Origin: Paraglaciecola polaris LMG 21857
GTDB taxonomy: Bacteria > Pseudomonadota > Gammaproteobacteria > Enterobacterales > Alteromonadaceae
Reading direction: 5' to 3'
Length of the DNA: 49,453 nt
NCBI RefSeq assembly: GCF_000315055.1
Contig: NZ_BAER01000144.1
Location: 1 to 49,453, forward strand
The translations under genes were made by a program, and so were the position numbers. This document shows, one piece after another, positions 37,977 to 47,217 of this stretch. Each line of letters opens with the position of its first letter. Position 1 is the first letter of the stretch. Below the pieces are notes generated by a model. It ran no database searches and was not told the DNA's origin. It saw only the letters and a program-made list of their open reading frames with translations.

Positions 37977-39923
37977 ATGAGTAACCTTTTAGGGGCTGTG
38001 TGTAACCCAGCCAAAACCTTAATGTCGCAGTTTCGTTACTCGATTAAATTCACTATCATCAGTGTCATTTTTCTGGTTCCGTTGATCCTGAGTCTGGTAT
38101 TGCTGCAGTATGAATACAGCGATGATATTCGTTTTACCGATCAAGAGCGTAAGGGCGTTGCGCTTGTTCAAGTAATACAGAACGAGCAGTTAGCGTTAGC
38201 GACTAATATTATTGATGCTAAATCGTCCTTTACCTCTTTATTAAGCCAGCATCAGGCGGCACTTAATAATTTGCCATCAAAACGGGTTAAAACCAGTATT
38301 GATGGTTACCTGCAAGCACTTGAAAACGGCGATAAGCAAGGCGCATTTAAAGCCTTGTCGGCTTTATCCCAGGGAATTGCTGATGTCACTAATTTGGAGC
38401 TTGATCTCGCATTAGATACCAGTTATCTCATCACGACCTTAGTGCGCAGCTTGCCGTTAATGCAAGATCAACTTGCCATGACCAGCGCGCTGGCGTTGCA
38501 AGTGACGCAAGCGGGCAGTTTCACCCCAGATTCATACATAGGGCTGTCTAACGCCAATCAAAAGCTACCTGTCATGCTCAAGGGCGTGGAGCAAAGTATT
38601 CAGGTTAGCTTGGATGCAACCCCAGCCATTGAAAAAGCCGCAGGGGTTCAATGGTTAACCTTGCAACGCAGTTTGGTAAATCATCAGCGTACTATTCAAC
38701 AGCAAATACTAGACCCTGATAACATCAGTATTACCAGCAGCCAGCTTTTATCTACTAGCAAAGCGCTAAATCAACAGTTAAGCGATTTTGCTGCTTCGCT
38801 GATTCCGATTCTTGACGATTTATTGCAGGTACGAATTGCTCAGGCCGAATTTAAAAACAATGTAATTTTAAGTGTGTCAGTTATTGCTGTGTTATTGGCT
38901 ATCTATTTATTTATTGGCATGTATTTGTCTGTAACCGAGAATATCAAGCAAGTGGTCGTCGCTGTGCATAGCATAGCCGATGGGGACTTAAGTTCGAGAG
39001 TCAATGTATCCGGTAAAGATGAAATGCGTGATATTGCCGACGATATGAATCACATGACCGAGAATTTACAGACCTTGGTGGCCCGTATCAGTGGCGCTAT
39101 CGATACTCTGAGCCAATCGGCATTGAGTCTTAAGGGGATCACGGCGAATACGAAACAAGATGTGACGGAACAAAAATCGGGTACCGAACTCATTGCTCAC
39201 TCAATGCAGCAATTAACCCAGGTGGCGCAAGCCATCGATAAGAATTCAGGAACCGCCAGTCAATCAGCAGAGGAGGCGCAAGGTGAGGCTCAGCAAGGTA
39301 AGCAGCTCGTCAACCGTTTACAATCTGTGATGCGTGATATGCAAACAGAGTCCAGTCGTTCACAAGAAGCCCTCAATCGTTTAGTCGAAGACAGTAAAAA
39401 TATTGGACAGGTATCCAGTGCTATTAATGGAATTGCAGATCAAACTAACTTATTGGCACTTAATGCCGCAATTGAAGCCGCTAGAGCAGGGGAGCATGGT
39501 AGAGGCTTTGCCGTGGTAGCTGACGAAGTACGTACTTTGGCTCAGCGGACCCAAGACCAAACAAGTCAGATCCACGAAATTATCAGTAAATTACAACAAG
39601 CCACCAAAGACACCGAATTGAGCATGGAGCAAAGTCGGGTGCAAATGGATGAAAGTGTTAAAGAGAGTGAAGTGGTTGAGGCGTCATTACAGCGTATTAC
39701 GGAGGTGATCAGCACCATTAACAGTATGAGTGGTGAGATATCTGCGTTGGCTACAGAGCAATCAAACGTTACCCACTCGGTGGCATCCCAAGTTGAAGGG
39801 ATTGCCGCCATATCGGAATCGACTTTGAAAGGCGCTCAGGAAACCGAGCTCTCAGCCGAGGATTTACTGGTTGTAGTAACCAGCTTGAAAAATGAATTAG
39901 CTCAACTACAAAAAGGTCGCTAA
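37977..39923 (+). CDS. Methyl-accepting chemotaxis protein
   Basis: A 648-residue chemoreceptor. The N-terminal membrane segment (about 22-42) and a second near 300-320 flank a periplasmic sensor domain of helical type that I cannot assign to a ligand. A HAMP domain follows (about 320-375), then the signalling domain with the conserved tip [19 protein letters not shown] (about 508-527). The ATG at 37977 follows GGAG; the frame opens earlier at a GTG (37944), which lacks a good site. It lies 37 bases after ubiA and has no che genes nearby. Confidence 0.9.
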   Translation: MSNLLGAVCNPAKTLMSQFRYSIKFTIISVIFLVPLILSLVLLQYEYSDDIRFTDQERKGVALVQVIQNEQLALATNIIDAKSSFTSLLSQHQAALNNLPSKRVKTSIDGYLQALENGDKQGAFKALSALSQGIADVTNLELDLALDTSYLITTLVRSLPLMQDQLAMTSALALQVTQAGSFTPDSYIGLSNANQKLPVMLKGVEQSIQVSLDATPAIEKAAGVQWLTLQRSLVNHQRTIQQQILDPDNISITSSQLLSTSKALNQQLSDFAASLIPILDDLLQVRIAQAEFKNNVILSVSVIAVLLAIYLFIGMYLSVTENIKQVVVAVHSIADGDLSSRVNVSGKDEMRDIADDMNHMTENLQTLVARISGAIDTLSQSALSLKGITANTKQDVTEQKSGTELIAHSMQQLTQVAQAIDKNSGTASQSAEEAQGEAQQGKQLVNRLQSVMRDMQTESSRSQEALNRLVEDSKNIGQVSSAINGIADQTNLLALNAAIEAARAGEHGRGFAVVADEVRTLAQRTQDQTSQIHEIISKLQQATKDTELSMEQSRVQMDESVKESEVVEASLQRITEVISTINSMSGEISALATEQSNVTHSVASQVEGIAAISESTLKGAQETELSAEDLLVVVTSLKNELAQLQKGR

Positions 39924-39930
39924 GTTGACG

Positions 39931-40182
39931 CTATTTTTCTTGTAGGCTTTTTTCCAATGCGTCGAGCTTGGCTTCTAAAGTCGCGAGCTTCTCTCTGGTA
40001 CGAATGAGTACATTACTCTGAATTTCGAATTCTTCTCGACTCACAAAGTCCAGCTTGTTCAGTTGGCTTTGTAGCACCTGTTTGACTTTAGACTCAGCAC
40101 CTTCAGCCATAGTTTTTACGCCAGGAGGAATCGCTTCAGTAATTTGTTTGGCAATGTCCTCTAATTTTTTTGGGTCAAGCAT
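39931..40182 (-). CDS. ubiK: Ubiquinone biosynthesis accessory factor UbiK (YqiC/BMFP)
   Basis: An 83-residue protein of the BMFP family. An amphipathic N-terminal helix (LDPKKLEDIAKQITEAIPPG) is followed by a C-terminal coiled coil (VLIRTREKLATLEAKLDALE, about 57-76), the trimer-forming part. In E. coli UbiK helps aerobic ubiquinone synthesis with UbiJ, binding lipids. It lies on the strand opposite to and between the chemoreceptor and rep, near ubiC-ubiA. Length is normal. Confidence 0.92.
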   Translation of the reverse strand: MLDPKKLEDIAKQITEAIPPGVKTMAEGAESKVKQVLQSQLNKLDFVSREEFEIQSNVLIRTREKLATLEAKLDALEKSLQEK

Positions 40183-40368
40183 CGTTCGATGGCTCCATGA
40201 TAAGAATGAAGCGTTATTGTAGCGAATACACGAACACTTGGCAGCATAAAAACCATCCGCTCAGTTAATCAACAAACAAAGCGCTGAAAGCAACAATTTC
40301 GTCCTGATAGTTCGCCTTTTCAGGTGGATTGATATTACAATTCCCTGCCCAATATAAAAGTGAAATTC

Positions 40369-42384
40369 ATGAAACTTAACCCAGGCCAAAATGACGCGGT
40401 AAATTATATCTCTGGCCCTTGTTTGGTACTGGCGGGTGCCGGCAGTGGTAAAACGCGTGTAATCACCAATAAAATCGCCTATCTCGTCAGGGAATGCGAT
40501 GTGCCTGCGCGCTATATTGCGGCGGTGACGTTTACCAATAAAGCCTCTCGGGAAATGAAAGAGCGTGTCGCGCAAACATTAGGTAAAAAGGAAGCCAGAG
40601 GGTTAAAGGTATCTACATTTCACACCTTGGGGCTGAGAATTATCAAAGCCGAAGTGAAAACATTGGGGTTAAAAGCTGGGTTTTCCCTGTTCGATGACAA
40701 AGACAGCTTTGCCTTGCTCAAGGACCTGACTGATATCGAATTGGCCGGCGATAAAGAGCAGCTGCAACTGTTACAAAGCCGTATTTCGAATTGGAAGAAC
40801 GATCTGTTGTTGCCTGATCAGCTGCTAAAAGGTACTTCCTCAGCGGGGGATGCAGAATTTGCCGAATTCTATCAACGTTATCAGAATCATCTTCGGGCTT
40901 ATAACGCACTTGACTTTGATGACCTGATTTTACTGCCAACCTTACTGCTTAAACACAATGAAACCGTGCGTCAAAAGTGGCAAAACCGTATTCGTTATTT
41001 GCTGGTGGATGAGTATCAAGATACCAATACTAGCCAATACGAATTAGTGCGCTTACTAGTCGGTCAGCGGGCGCGCTTTACTGTGGTAGGGGATGATGAC
41101 CAGTCCATTTACTCTTGGCGCGGTGCGCGGCCACAAAATCTAGTATTGCTGAGCAAAGATTTCCCTGATCTACGGGTAATTAAGCTAGAGCAAAACTATC
41201 GTTCGTCTGGGCGTATTTTGCATTGCGCTAATATTTTGATTCAAAACAATCCCCACGTGTTTGAGAAGCGTCTTTTTTCGGAATTGGGCTATGGTAATGA
41301 GTTGCGTATTATTACCGCTAAAAATGAAGAACATGAAGCAGAGCGCGTGGTCGCTGAGCTGATCGCGCATAAGTTTATGCAAGGAACCAGTTTTAAGGAT
41401 TACGCCATCTTGTATCGAGGTAATTTTCAATCTCGGTTATTTGAAAAAGTCCTCATGGCTAACCGCATTCCGTACAAAATTAATGGCGGCACCTCATTTT
41501 TTGGACGCGCAGAAGTTAAAGACATCATGGCCTATTTACGTTTATTGGTGAATCAAGATGATGATAATGCGTTGTTGCGGGTGATTAACACGCCCACGCG
41601 CGGAATTGGCCGGGTGACCTTGGAAAAGCTGGGTAATTTTGCTAATGAAACGCGGGTTGGCATGTTTGAGGCTGCGTGTTCTCCTATGTTATCTAGCATA
41701 TTAACGGGTAAGTCATTAGAAGCGGTTGAAGGCTTTGCCCGCTGGATTGTTGAATTATCTGACGAGGTTAAACGTAGCGATAGCATCGCGGCCATTCGTC
41801 AAATGATTAAGGCCATGGGCTATGAAGAGTGGTTATATGAGACCAGTACCAGCCCGAAAGCCGCAGAAATGGGCATGGCGAACATCAGTACTTTGTTCGG
41901 TTGGGTGAGCGATATGCTAGAAGGGGGGGAGCTCGACCCTCCGATGAGCTTACAAGAAGTGGTGAACCGCCTTATCTTACGCGACATGATGGAGCGTGGT
42001 GAAGACAGCGAAGAGACAGATCAAGTCCAGCTTATGACCTTACATTCATCTAAAGGTTTGGAGTTCCCCTACGTGTTTATGGTCGGTATGGAAGAGGGAT
42101 TGTTACCCCATCAAAGTAGTATTGATGAAGATAACATTGAGGAAGAGCGACGGTTGGCATATGTGGGGATCACTCGAGCACAGAAGGAATTATTTTTCAC
42201 CTTAGCTAAAGAGCGTCGCCAGTATGGGGAAGTGATACAACCAGAACCGAGTCGTTTTCTACATGAGCTACCGGGCGATGATGTCATTTGGGAAGTGAAA
42301 AAAGTCAAAGTAAGCGCCGAGGCTCGTCAACAGAAAGGTCACACAGGTATTGCTCACCTGCGTGACATGATGAATAAAAAGTGA
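40369..42384 (+). CDS. rep: ATP-dependent DNA helicase Rep
   Basis: SF1A 3'-5' helicase that helps replication forks past proteins. The 671-residue product matches E. coli Rep throughout: [20 protein letters not shown] (motif I, about 20-39), [15 protein letters not shown] (Ia), [10 protein letters not shown] (II, about 208), [15 protein letters not shown] (III, about 234), [10 protein letters not shown] (IV), [19 protein letters not shown] (V) and [17 protein letters not shown] (VI). The frame opens three codons earlier, but [11 protein letters not shown] is the family start. It is convergent with the GAF-GGDEF gene, whose stop lies two bases away. Confidence 0.97.
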   Translation: MKLNPGQNDAVNYISGPCLVLAGAGSGKTRVITNKIAYLVRECDVPARYIAAVTFTNKASREMKERVAQTLGKKEARGLKVSTFHTLGLRIIKAEVKTLGLKAGFSLFDDKDSFALLKDLTDIELAGDKEQLQLLQSRISNWKNDLLLPDQLLKGTSSAGDAEFAEFYQRYQNHLRAYNALDFDDLILLPTLLLKHNETVRQKWQNRIRYLLVDEYQDTNTSQYELVRLLVGQRARFTVVGDDDQSIYSWRGARPQNLVLLSKDFPDLRVIKLEQNYRSSGRILHCANILIQNNPHVFEKRLFSELGYGNELRIITAKNEEHEAERVVAELIAHKFMQGTSFKDYAILYRGNFQSRLFEKVLMANRIPYKINGGTSFFGRAEVKDIMAYLRLLVNQDDDNALLRVINTPTRGIGRVTLEKLGNFANETRVGMFEAACSPMLSSILTGKSLEAVEGFARWIVELSDEVKRSDSIAAIRQMIKAMGYEEWLYETSTSPKAAEMGMANISTLFGWVSDMLEGGELDPPMSLQEVVNRLILRDMMERGEDSEETDQVQLMTLHSSKGLEFPYVFMVGMEEGLLPHQSSIDEDNIEEERRLAYVGITRAQKELFFTLAKERRQYGEVIQPEPSRFLHELPGDDVIWEVKKVKVSAEARQQKGHTGIAHLRDMMNKK

Positions 42385-42386
42385 CG

Positions 42387-45005
42387 TTAGGAAGAAATTG
42401 AAATTGCGCTTGGGGCTTCTAAGTATTCACCTTGACCTAATTCACATCCTACAGAACGCAGTAAGTCAGCCTGTTCTTTATCGCTAATACCGGAGGCGAT
42501 GAGCTTAAATTTAAGATGTTGTGATATGGCTAAAACCGATTGGATCAGCTTCAGGTTACGCTCTGAACGAGGAATGGTTTTAACAAAGCGATGATCGACT
42601 TTGACAAAATCAAAGGGGTACGAGTACAAGTAACTCAACGACGCTAATCCACTGCCGAAGTTATCCAGCACAAGTTTTATACCGCAGCGCTTCAAATGCT
42701 TAATGGCAGGTAAACTAAACTGAGAACGGCGATTCAAATCGTTTTCATCAAACTCGAAGATTAACCGTTTAGGATCGATTTGCTTGTGCTTAATGTCTTG
42801 TATCAGTTGTGCTGCTGCTTCGGTTTGTGTCAGATAATGAATGGATAAGTTAACCGCAACCTTATAATCCTTATTTTTCGCATAGGGGCTAAGTTGCTGG
42901 CTTAACATAGCGCAGGCCGCTTTGAGCATGTAGTTATCCATTTCGACAACGAGTCCGCTGTGCTCGGCAATTTGCCAAAAACTATCGCGATCCATCACGC
43001 CCAATCTAGGGTGCATCCAACAGACGCGACATTCGTCATATAAGTGGCTACCGTCTCGCATATCAAAAACGGGATGAGAAAAAACATCAAAAGCCTCATT
43101 CTTTAAGGCTTTGCGAAACTCGCTTTCAATTTCCAGTTCTTCAAGTAACTTATTGCGCATGGTTAAATCAAACACCACGTATTGACCACGCCCTTGGGAT
43201 TTTGCTTGATACATAGCCGCATCTGCATCTCGCACGATTTCGCTGGCGGATTGATAACCACTTTCAAGGTAAGCAATACCAATACTGGCACCGGAGAAAA
43301 TCTCTCGCCCATCTAGCAAGAAAGGAGCCGCGATAGAATTAATTATGCGCGTTGAGATTACTTCCACGTCGTCTGGGGTGTCGAAGTTATCTAATAAAAT
43401 AACGAATTCATCTCCCCCTAGGCGTGCGAGTAAATCATGCCCACGAATGCAATGTGCAATGCGGCTTGCTACTTCAATCAGAAATGAATCACCGGCGTGA
43501 TGGCCAATGGTGTCATTAATTTGCTTAAAACGGTCTAAGTCGATAAACACCACAGCAAAGTTATTCTGTGGATAACGTTTTTTATTGGCCAGAGCTTGAC
43601 TCAAACGGGCGTTGAACATGGTGCGGTTTGGCAAATCGGTTAACGCATCATGATGAGCATCATGTACCAGCTTTTGCTGGATGGCTTTGCGCTCTTCAAT
43701 TTGTTTCTGCAGGTATTGATTGGCTTTGTTGAGCTCGTCTGTGCGCTCTTTAACCTTCTCGGTTAATCGCTGATTATAAGCCTGTATCGCGTCTGAAGAG
43801 CGTTTACGCTCTAAGGCTACAGCAATATGGTGTGACACAAACCGCAGCAACTCTAAGTCGCGCAGTGAGTAATGTTCATCTTGGCTATAGCTTTGTATGG
43901 CAATGACACCGGATATCTCGCCGTCGACCACTAAAGGGGAGCCCAGCCAAGAGTTATTTTGCTCGAGCATGTTTTTTGCAGTAACCGCATCAATCTCGTT
44001 ATTTGCCGTTAACTCTTTTACTCTCGAGGGGTTAATTAATTCTGCGCTGCCGGAACGCAGCACAAATTCAGTAAGACCAAGGCCTATTTCTCTGGATGCG
44101 ATTAAGGTATTTATTTCATCTGAGTAATAGGGGAACTCAAGACGCTTAGTGTCAGTGCTGATGGTGGCAATGTAACAGTTTGGAGCGCTAATTAACCTGG
44201 CGATGACTTCGTGCAGAGAGGCATAAAAGTCAGCCATATTACCGTCAACCGAGGCTGACAATTCAGAAATTTCAAAAAGTGCGTTTTGTAGCGACTCGAC
44301 TTTTTGCCGCTCATTTATTTCTTCTTGAAGTTCTTCGTTAATGCTTTGCAGTTGCTTGGTGCGCTCGCGTATGGTTTGCTCATTCATTTCACGGCTTTTA
44401 ACCCGATCAACTGTATTGACTATATGCTGTGACACAAACAGTAAGATATCTAAGTCTTCTTGGTTATAGCGTATGGACTTATCGTAGCTTTGTACCACCA
44501 TAGCACCAATCACTTGATTGCCACGTTTGAGCGGCACACCTATCCAGTCTACGGGCCCAGAACCAATCTGTTTAACGTTAATCTGTTTAAGTTGTGCGTC
44601 CCGAGTTTCTTCGGTTAGAAATAAATGGTTGCCGGTACGTAAAATGTAACCAGTAAAACCTTCCATTAATTCGCTCGCTGGAATTTGCCGTAGCGTTACT
44701 TCGTCGAACTGGTCGACGAAGTAAACAAAATCGACCACTTCGTTTAGGGCGTCGTAAAAAGCTACGTAGAAGTTTTGCGCGTTCATGAAACGTCCGATGA
44801 TGTCATGAATGGCGGGATATAAACGAGATAATTCACCCACTGAACTGGCAAGTTCAGAGATATCAAATAGCGATTTTTGAATGGCTTCGGAGTGCTTATA
44901 TTTTTCGGTGAGTTGCTGCAACTGAGGGATCAGTTCGCGTAACTCCTCGATTGATAAGTTGTCAGGAATATTGCTAATTTCAGTACGGGATAAGAACGCG
45001 TGCAC
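42387..45005 (-). CDS. GAF-GAF-GGDEF-EAL signalling protein, EAL degenerate
   Basis: An 872-residue cytosolic protein without membrane segments. Order: short N-terminal helix, GAF domain (about 45-200), coiled linker, second GAF (about 245-400), coiled coil, GGDEF domain with RLGGDEFVILLDNF near 528, EAL-like domain (about 635-870). The GGDEF signature is intact, so c-di-GMP synthesis is possible. The EAL domain is altered: the EALVRW motif reads DECRVCW (about 657), and the DDFGTGYSSL motif reads DNFGSGLASL (about 783). Loss of the metal-binding residues makes phosphodiesterase activity unlikely; it may bind c-di-GMP as a sensor. Confidence 0.92.
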   Translation of the reverse strand: MHAFLSRTEISNIPDNLSIEELRELIPQLQQLTEKYKHSEAIQKSLFDISELASSVGELSRLYPAIHDIIGRFMNAQNFYVAFYDALNEVVDFVYFVDQFDEVTLRQIPASELMEGFTGYILRTGNHLFLTEETRDAQLKQINVKQIGSGPVDWIGVPLKRGNQVIGAMVVQSYDKSIRYNQEDLDILLFVSQHIVNTVDRVKSREMNEQTIRERTKQLQSINEELQEEINERQKVESLQNALFEISELSASVDGNMADFYASLHEVIARLISAPNCYIATISTDTKRLEFPYYSDEINTLIASREIGLGLTEFVLRSGSAELINPSRVKELTANNEIDAVTAKNMLEQNNSWLGSPLVVDGEISGVIAIQSYSQDEHYSLRDLELLRFVSHHIAVALERKRSSDAIQAYNQRLTEKVKERTDELNKANQYLQKQIEERKAIQQKLVHDAHHDALTDLPNRTMFNARLSQALANKKRYPQNNFAVVFIDLDRFKQINDTIGHHAGDSFLIEVASRIAHCIRGHDLLARLGGDEFVILLDNFDTPDDVEVISTRIINSIAAPFLLDGREIFSGASIGIAYLESGYQSASEIVRDADAAMYQAKSQGRGQYVVFDLTMRNKLLEELEIESEFRKALKNEAFDVFSHPVFDMRDGSHLYDECRVCWMHPRLGVMDRDSFWQIAEHSGLVVEMDNYMLKAACAMLSQQLSPYAKNKDYKVAVNLSIHYLTQTEAAAQLIQDIKHKQIDPKRLIFEFDENDLNRRSQFSLPAIKHLKRCGIKLVLDNFGSGLASLSYLYSYPFDFVKVDHRFVKTIPRSERNLKLIQSVLAISQHLKFKLIASGISDKEQADLLRSVGCELGQGEYLEAPSAISISS

Positions 45006-45049
45006 AAACAGTCTATTTATAATTATTTTTATAATGTAAAAATAAACTA

Positions 45050-45093
45050 TTGTTCACAAAAAGGCCACCCTAAGGTAGCCTTTTTGTGAACAA
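45050..45093. terminator. Strong bidirectional terminator-like hairpin
   Basis: TTGTTCACAAAAAGGC (45050-45065) and GCCTTTTTGTGAACAA (45078-45093) form a perfect 16-base inverted repeat with a central CACC...GGTA extension. The A and T runs flank the GGC/GCC core, so it resembles a bidirectional terminator; it lies after the cytochrome c5 gene on the minus strand and just before the GAF-GGDEF gene. Confidence 0.85.
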
Positions 45094-45113
45094 TTTTTCA
45101 TCAAAACAACTAA

Positions 45114-45512
45114 TTACAAACCTTCGATCATGTGTTCGATGGCTGCTTTAATTTCATCGTCTGAACAATCACCACAAGTACCACGAGGTGGCATGGCGTT
45201 GAATCCGTTTATGGCATGTTGCCAAACGGTGTCAAAGCCTTTTTCTAAGCGCGGAGCCCAGTCAGCTGCATCTTGGAACTTCGGTGCACCCAGAACGCCT
45301 GAGCTGTGGCAAGCAACGCAAGATTTTGTGTAAACGTCAGCACCGGAGCGAGGTCCGCCCGCTGATGCGGTTTCAGCTTTAGCGCCAGCAATATGTACTT
45401 TGCCCACGGGTGCAATACGTGATTTTATGTCGTCATCAGAGTTAACTGCAGCTTGCGCCGTGAAAATCGATGCTAAGCCAACAAACATGCACAATAAAAT
45501 TTTACGTTTCAC
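45114..45512 (-). CDS. Cytochrome c5 family protein
   Basis: A 132-residue periplasmic monohaem cytochrome c. The signal peptide (MKRKILLCMFVGLASIFTAQA) is followed by a short linker and the haem motif CVACH (about residue 69), with the distal methionine probably in NAMPPRG (about 110). The C-terminal CGDC pair (about 115-118) is typical of cytochrome c5 and forms a disulfide. The open frame runs back to 45524, but the GTG at 45512 lies six bases after GGAG and gives a standard signal peptide. It is an electron carrier, with partners unknown. Confidence 0.93.
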   Translation of the reverse strand: MKRKILLCMFVGLASIFTAQAAVNSDDDIKSRIAPVGKVHIAGAKAETASAGGPRSGADVYTKSCVACHSSGVLGAPKFQDAADWAPRLEKGFDTVWQHAINGFNAMPPRGTCGDCSDDEIKAAIEHMIEGL

Positions 45513-45840
45513 TATTTTCTCCACGTCAGGGGGTAATCCTGTTGATCTTTACGGATAATATTCTAAATCGGATTATAACGACTAATTAAGTGTGAACAAC
45601 CATTTATAGCGATCCATGTTAGTAAAGCCCTCTCTATCGTTCATTTAGGCACAGGTAATTTACGGATTGCCAAGCAGTAATAACAGGATTCTTATCAATA
45701 TAAACTTCGCCGGATAACACGGGTTAAAGCGTTCGCTTCTGTAATAATACGTGGAGTAAGCAACTGATTTATTGCAGCTGTCGATTGGGTCATAAGAGGC
45801 AAGTCTTTCCCATGGACAGAGCATAGAAAAGCATATTGGC
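45513..45840. other. Gene-free intergenic stretch
   Basis: About 330 bases between the cytochrome c5 and DNA ligase genes, both on the minus strand. A 71-codon open frame overlaps the ligase 3' end but has no recognisable features. It should contain the cytochrome promoter; I cannot point to a convincing one. Confidence 0.5.
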
Positions 45841-46680
45841 CTAATTTTCTGGTTTTTGACGCAGGTAACTGGCAAATTTCGGTATGCCGTTTATCGTGAC
45901 ATCGTAATACTTGAAAGTAACAACTGAACCAATGGCGGGGGGATGTTGACGTTCATAGTCTGAAAACCCACTGCCAATTTTGAACGTTTTACCGTTTCGC
46001 ATTCGTACACGTACTGAGCCCATCATACCTAAGTACTTTCCTTTGCCGGGTAGGTGCTCAAGCACAACGGCCTCTGCATCTTGGTGTTTTTTAAGTTTAA
46101 GCACCTGGTCGCTACGTGTGGCCAAGTATTGCGCGTTTTGATGGTGCAGCATGAGGCCTTCGCCGCCTTTCTTGATGATCGCATCAAGAGCTGCCTTCAA
46201 AGCAGCTTGGCTAGCATATCGCTGTTGAGGAATAACCTGTAAATGGGATAAATTTGCCGCGATCGACAGCTCCTTTAACATGCGTAAACGTTCACTAAAT
46301 GGCCCTGGATACTCGGGTAAATCAAACAGCATGAACTTTACTTTATGCCAGGTTTCGCCTGGTTGCTGGCGAAGTACCACTGAAGCGGTTTTTTCAAAAT
46401 GCCTGCGAGCAATCCACAGTTCGCCATCTAAGGCTTGGATTGGGAAACCACGAGTAAACCATTGGGGGGCTGATATTGTATTGCCCGAACGGGTGAGAAG
46501 TTGCTTTCCATTCCAGCGTGCGCGAATGCCATCGAGTTTTTCGCTGACTAAATAATCATTAATATCGATGCCTTCATGATAGCGGTTAGCGAGTTCTATT
46601 GCTGGACGGGTTTGGCTCATCGCCACTAAGGAAAACAATGAGGCAAGACAGAAATAAAAGACGAGCAGGGGGCGAGACAT
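45841..46680 (-). CDS. Periplasmic ATP-dependent DNA ligase (LigE type)
   Basis: A 279-residue minimal ATP-dependent DNA ligase with an apparent signal peptide (MSRPLLVFYFCLASLFSLVA). The adenylation lysine is K48 in VSEKLDGIRARW; then ALDGELW (motif III, about 86), GGEGLMLHH (motif IV, about 170), and VLKLKKHQDAEAVV (motif V, about 187), followed by an OB domain. Only a nucleotidyltransferase and an OB domain are present, as in LigE. The periplasmic location suggests use on incoming or extracellular DNA. ATG 46680 is preceded by AAGGAAGG; the TTG two codons earlier is rejected. Confidence 0.9.
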   Translation of the reverse strand: MSRPLLVFYFCLASLFSLVAMSQTRPAIELANRYHEGIDINDYLVSEKLDGIRARWNGKQLLTRSGNTISAPQWFTRGFPIQALDGELWIARRHFEKTASVVLRQQPGETWHKVKFMLFDLPEYPGPFSERLRMLKELSIAANLSHLQVIPQQRYASQAALKAALDAIIKKGGEGLMLHHQNAQYLATRSDQVLKLKKHQDAEAVVLEHLPGKGKYLGMMGSVRVRMRNGKTFKIGSGFSDYERQHPPAIGSVVTFKYYDVTINGIPKFASYLRQKPEN

Positions 46681-46863
46681 ATTCAAACCTTCCTTGGATA
46701 AGCACTAACCAAAAGCCTAGTGCAAATTTTTGCTACCGCACTCTAAGGACGTAAAACCAATTCGGTGTAATACTCGATTTGAAGGATTGTACGCGTGAGT
46801 TGGCGGGTGGATTTTATGCCTTAAAGTGTAAACATACTTGTTCTAGGACGGGACAAATAATTG
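46681..46863. other. Intergenic stretch left of the island
   Basis: Bases between the ligase gene and the tRNA-Phe fragment. It presumably holds the ligase promoter. No open frame or repeat is evident. Confidence 0.4.
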
Positions 46864-46911
46864 TGCCCGGAGGCGGAATGGAACCACCGACACGAGGATT
46901 TTTAATCCTTT
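46864..46911 (-). repeat. tRNA-Phe 3' fragment (probable attachment site)
   Basis: Reading the minus strand, this is the 3' part of a phenylalanine tRNA: anticodon arm AGGATTAAAAATCCT, variable loop CGTGTC, T-arm GGTGG-TTCCATT-CCGCC, acceptor strand TCCGGGC and discriminator A. It differs from the expected sequence at about three places: the anticodon loop reads TTAAAAA instead of TTGAAAA, one T-loop base is changed, and CCA is CAA. The 5' half is absent, with unrelated sequence beyond 46911. Such fragments mark the end of elements integrated into tRNA genes; it cannot be a working tRNA. Confidence 0.8.
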
Positions 46912-47217
46912 TCAGGCTGCCAATAACGAATATTGCTTATTTTAAGGGGCTGTAGAGGAGGGGGTATGACAAAACGGGTGTCAAATGGGGGGAACGTAAA
47001 AATCGTCTCAGCAATATGGAAATGATTTTTTCGGAAATCAAACTAGAAATGTGTTTTTATAAGTGATAATTTAAATTCTAATTAAAAAGTTAGTTTCGTA
47101 AGTGGAATTTCAAAATATAATTAAAAATATAGATTTAAGGCAGGAGAATAGGCCTTGAATAGATAATATGCACTATTTCACTTCAAGAATATAGCTCCCA
47201 TAACTGAATTACCTAAA
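46912..47217. other. AT-rich island sequence left of the Fic gene
   Basis: About 300 AT-rich bases with no credible open frame. Composition changes sharply at the tRNA fragment. It should contain the Fic promoter; TTAATT/TAAATT-like blocks occur around 47075-47130 but no firm promoter can be assigned. Confidence 0.4.

Noticed and set aside
45660-45875. 71-codon minus-strand frame near the ligase gene
   Set aside because: It overlaps the ligase 3' end, lacks a ribosome-binding site and resembles no protein family.
46864-46911. Functional tRNA-Phe gene
   Set aside because: Only the 3' half is present, the anticodon loop base that should be G is A, and CCA is altered.
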